A stretch of 64,000 nucleotides of DNA from an uncultured Ignavibacteriota bacterium (GTDB lineage Bacteria > Bacteroidota > Ignavibacteria > UBA10030 > UBA8401), in the NCBI GenBank assembly GCA_903884005.1, contig CAISDA010000013.1, forward strand, positions 1-64,000, read 5' to 3'. Positions 62,221 through 64,000 of the stretch are shown one piece after another. Below the pieces are notes generated by a model, which saw only the letters and a list, made by a program, of their open reading frames with translations, was not told the origin of the DNA and made no database searches. The translations under genes and the position numbers were made by a program. Position 1 is the stretch's first letter, and each line of letters starts with the position of its first letter.

Positions 62221-62254
62221 AGCGGGACGGAGCCGTTGAACGGACCGTCCCGCT
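62221..62254 (+). terminator. Strong stem-loop before the porin-like gene
   Basis: AGCGGGACGG (62221-62230) and CCGTCCCGCT (62245-62254) pair perfectly over 10 bp; CCGTT and AACGG nest inside the loop. There is no T-run, and the GGAGGA of the next gene follows 10 bp on. It may stabilise or separate the messages of the lipoprotein and the porin-like protein. Confidence 0.5.
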
Positions 62255-62272
62255 GCATCTTCCGGAGGAACT

Positions 62273-63850
62273 ATGCATGGTCTCAGGCTGGTATGTGTCC
62301 TGATGCTGATCATCGCCGTATCAGCAGCGGCATCCGCACAAATGGCGAACTATCCTGTCGACGACGAACGGACTTCAGGCACGGCCGAAAAAATACCCTC
62401 GGAACTGCAATTCATCGGCTACTCGTTCCACCGTTTCACCGCAAGCGACGTCGCATCCACGAACGAGCTGCTGCGGGCACAGATCATCGGCAGGCTTTTC
62501 GGTCCCAATACAACCACGTCACTGGCGAGAACGGCTGTCTACGGAGAAAGCCGCTTCGTGCCGCTGTTCGTGTATCATCCGTCCATACTCGACGGCTCCG
62601 CAATATTTCGGGCCATGTTCAAGGTGGACTTTACCTGGGGTGATGCCAATTACGGAGTCGGCAACAACATGGGAGGGGCGATCAGCGGGGCGACCGTCAA
62701 CATACAAACGCTCATGGCGAATGTGGAAATTAAGCCGGCCGATTCCTGGAATGTCGTCGCCGGGCTGCAGCGCATCTTCGATAATCCGAGGGACGCGAAT
62801 GTCAACGCGCTGGGCACGTTGCAGACGAGCGGGGCGCGTCTCATGTTCTGGGGCACGCAGGGCGTGGGCGTGAGCAGTCATATAAAATTATCTCCGGTCA
62901 CGTTCGGCCGGATCGCCTATTTTCAGCTCTACGAAAATATGATTCAAAATAACGACGATGTCACGCTCACCATGCTCGATGTCGAAACGCGGGTTGCCCC
63001 CATCTGGGAAGTGGGCGGCAATCTCTGGTATGTCCGCGACCGCGGGGCCAGTTTGGGCGGAGTATCGGTGCTGGGGCAGGGATTCAACTCGACGCTTGCG
63101 GAATATAACGGCGCCGCCCGGCTCCAATTGAATTCACCGGACTACACTGCGGATGTTGTCTGGGCGGGAATGAACTCGTCATATAACCGCGACTTCATCG
63201 GCGGACGAGTGTGGGGGAGCGGGCTCGTGATGGCGAACTTCGGAGGCATCGACACGACGTCCCCGAGCGGTGCGTCGGCACGGCGGGTCGACATCATGGG
63301 ATTTACGGCGCACGGTTCGCTGTACTACAAATACGGACAGACATCCGGCGACCGTGTCGGTGTCGAGGCGCTTTTCACTTCAGGCGACAATAACGGAGCG
63401 TCGGACGGGAAATACACCGGTGTCATTACAGGGAACACGTGGGGCTCGCCCGTGGGCATCTACAGTTCGCACAAGGCGTATCTGTTGTTCCCCGATGCGC
63501 AGGTCGTGAACCGCTACTATGCCGCCGTTCAGGATATTTCGAACATGGGGTATGGCGTGACGGCGGTCTTCCTGAATTATTACAACAACATTGTGCCGAA
63601 CAAATGGCAGGTGAAGACGGGGGCAGCGTATGCCCTGTCGAATATGGCGCCTCCATCGGGCGGCAATTTCATCGGCGCGGAGCTCAATGCCGAAGTGCGC
63701 TATACGTATAAAGTATTTTTCGACATCAGCCTGAGCGCTGCATATATGGTGACGGGCGATTTTTATGACAGTCCCGCAACACGAAACACGCCCCAGAAAC
63801 CGGCGAACCCATGGACAGTATTCACGACAATCAACTGGCTGATGTTCTAA
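62273..63850 (+). CDS. Outer-membrane porin-like beta-barrel
   Basis: This 525-residue protein has a signal peptide (LRLVCVLMLIIAVSAAASAQ). Amphipathic strands extend over the full length: SELQFIGYSFHRFTASD, ARTAVYGESRFVPLFV, AGLQRIFDNPRDANVNALGTL, FGRIAYFQLYENM and so on. It ends in FTTINWLMF, with terminal Phe as in many barrels. Composition and length suggest an alginate-export or OprB-like porin, but no family is certain. It follows GGAGGA and stands after the symporter and a lipoprotein, so it may supply the outer-membrane route for the same solute. Confidence 0.65.
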   Translation: MHGLRLVCVLMLIIAVSAAASAQMANYPVDDERTSGTAEKIPSELQFIGYSFHRFTASDVASTNELLRAQIIGRLFGPNTTTSLARTAVYGESRFVPLFVYHPSILDGSAIFRAMFKVDFTWGDANYGVGNNMGGAISGATVNIQTLMANVEIKPADSWNVVAGLQRIFDNPRDANVNALGTLQTSGARLMFWGTQGVGVSSHIKLSPVTFGRIAYFQLYENMIQNNDDVTLTMLDVETRVAPIWEVGGNLWYVRDRGASLGGVSVLGQGFNSTLAEYNGAARLQLNSPDYTADVVWAGMNSSYNRDFIGGRVWGSGLVMANFGGIDTTSPSGASARRVDIMGFTAHGSLYYKYGQTSGDRVGVEALFTSGDNNGASDGKYTGVITGNTWGSPVGIYSSHKAYLLFPDAQVVNRYYAAVQDISNMGYGVTAVFLNYYNNIVPNKWQVKTGAAYALSNMAPPSGGNFIGAELNAEVRYTYKVFFDISLSAAYMVTGDFYDSPATRNTPQKPANPWTVFTTINWLMF

Positions 63851-63865
63851 GCGGGAGACAATGAG

Positions 63866-64000
63866 ATGAAAATATTTTTTGCAGGAATCGCGATCGCGCT
63901 GGCGGTGACCGCCGCCGGCTGTTCAGGAAGCCGGTTCTACTACAACGATCCCCCTCTGGAATTTAAGGACATCACGTATCCGTTCACGACAGACACGGCG
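63866..64000 (+). CDS. Lipoprotein, 5' end only (cut by window edge)
   Basis: The last 45 codons of the window read MKIFFAGIAIALAVTAAGCS, a signal peptide with lipobox TAAGC, then SRFYYNDPPLEFKDITYPF. The frame runs off the end. It begins 15 bp after the porin-like gene and is surely in the same unit. Nothing can be said about its function. Confidence 0.7.
   Translation, partial: MKIFFAGIAIALAVTAAGCSGSRFYYNDPPLEFKDITYPFTTDTA

Noticed and set aside
1-64000. tRNA, rRNA or known riboswitch
   Set aside because: I inspected intergenic stretches by eye for cloverleaf ends and common riboswitch cores and recognised none; a covariance-model scan would be decisive.

Overview
The window looks like chromosomal DNA of a member of the Bacteroidota/Ignavibacteriota (FCB) group. 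Three lines of sequence evidence point there. (1) A secreted protein (21413-22978) ends in a type IX secretion (T9SS) sorting tail with the SQNYPNPFNPTT motif. A DUF4835 (PorD-like) gene and a PorV/PorQ-like barrel gene sit back to back at 34.7-36.5 kb. (2) At least five genes are preceded by a Bacteroidota-style promoter, TTG/TTTG then 19-20 nt then TATATTTT/TATATTTG/TATATTGC. (3) Many starts lack a strong Shine-Dalgarno, and lipoprotein and outer-membrane genes are abundant. The exact class is an inference.

Layout. 1-9 kb is an AT-richer accessory region. It holds a CcdA-like remnant, a MNT/HEPN toxin-antitoxin pair, a two-gene unit made of a RelE-like/UvrD-type helicase/ankyrin fusion plus a SEC-C protein, and a mosaic of broken genes (HEPN tail, TPR tail, a SEC-C gene with an in-frame TAA, a zinc-finger gene cut at codon 53, a DUF975 tail). 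9-13.6 kb has ARPP-1/DUF6569-like, DUF932-like, WYL regulator and RluA-type pseudouridine synthase genes. The synthase has Gly where the catalytic Asp is expected. 13.6-21.4 kb carries a six-PAS hybrid histidine kinase, a lipoprotein phosphoesterase and a foreign-looking GDPD lipoprotein. An ~80-bp dispersed repeat lies at both ends of this block. The block abuts an M6-type protease gene that has lost its catalytic half.

21.4-31.3 kb holds secreted hydrolases, a YafK-type L,D-transpeptidase, a CBS protein and a MASE1 hybrid kinase preceded by two tandem-repeat arrays. 31.3-48.2 kb is mostly housekeeping: mnmA, outer-membrane barrels, CoA-transferase, rpmE, rsmB, kbl, two tandem DUF1624/HGSNAT-like membrane acyltransferases, a Gfo/Idh oxidoreductase, udk, an M16 peptidase and ald. 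48.3-53.4 kb has a partial Complex I set (nuoG, nuoH, nuoI only) and a ComM-type AAA+ gene. 53.4-59 kb has a response-regulator/kinase hybrid, isoaspartyl peptidase, a second RsmB-type methyltransferase, and a TPR lipoprotein-DUF58-methyltransferase run. 59-64 kb has a cytochrome c gene divergent from a GbsR/MarR-type regulator, followed by a Na+/solute symporter, a lipoprotein, an outer-membrane porin-like gene and the start of another lipoprotein. The regulator's promoter is overlapped by a clear inverted repeat.

The best candidate for an undescribed system is the helicase-fusion/SEC-C pair at 1144-5502. It lies in a decaying defence-like island and has a 17-bp palindrome upstream. A family of GGGCGAGAT palindromes (three copies) and the repeat-bounded block at 13.7-21.2 kb are also worth attention. 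I recognised no rRNA, tRNA or CRISPR array.
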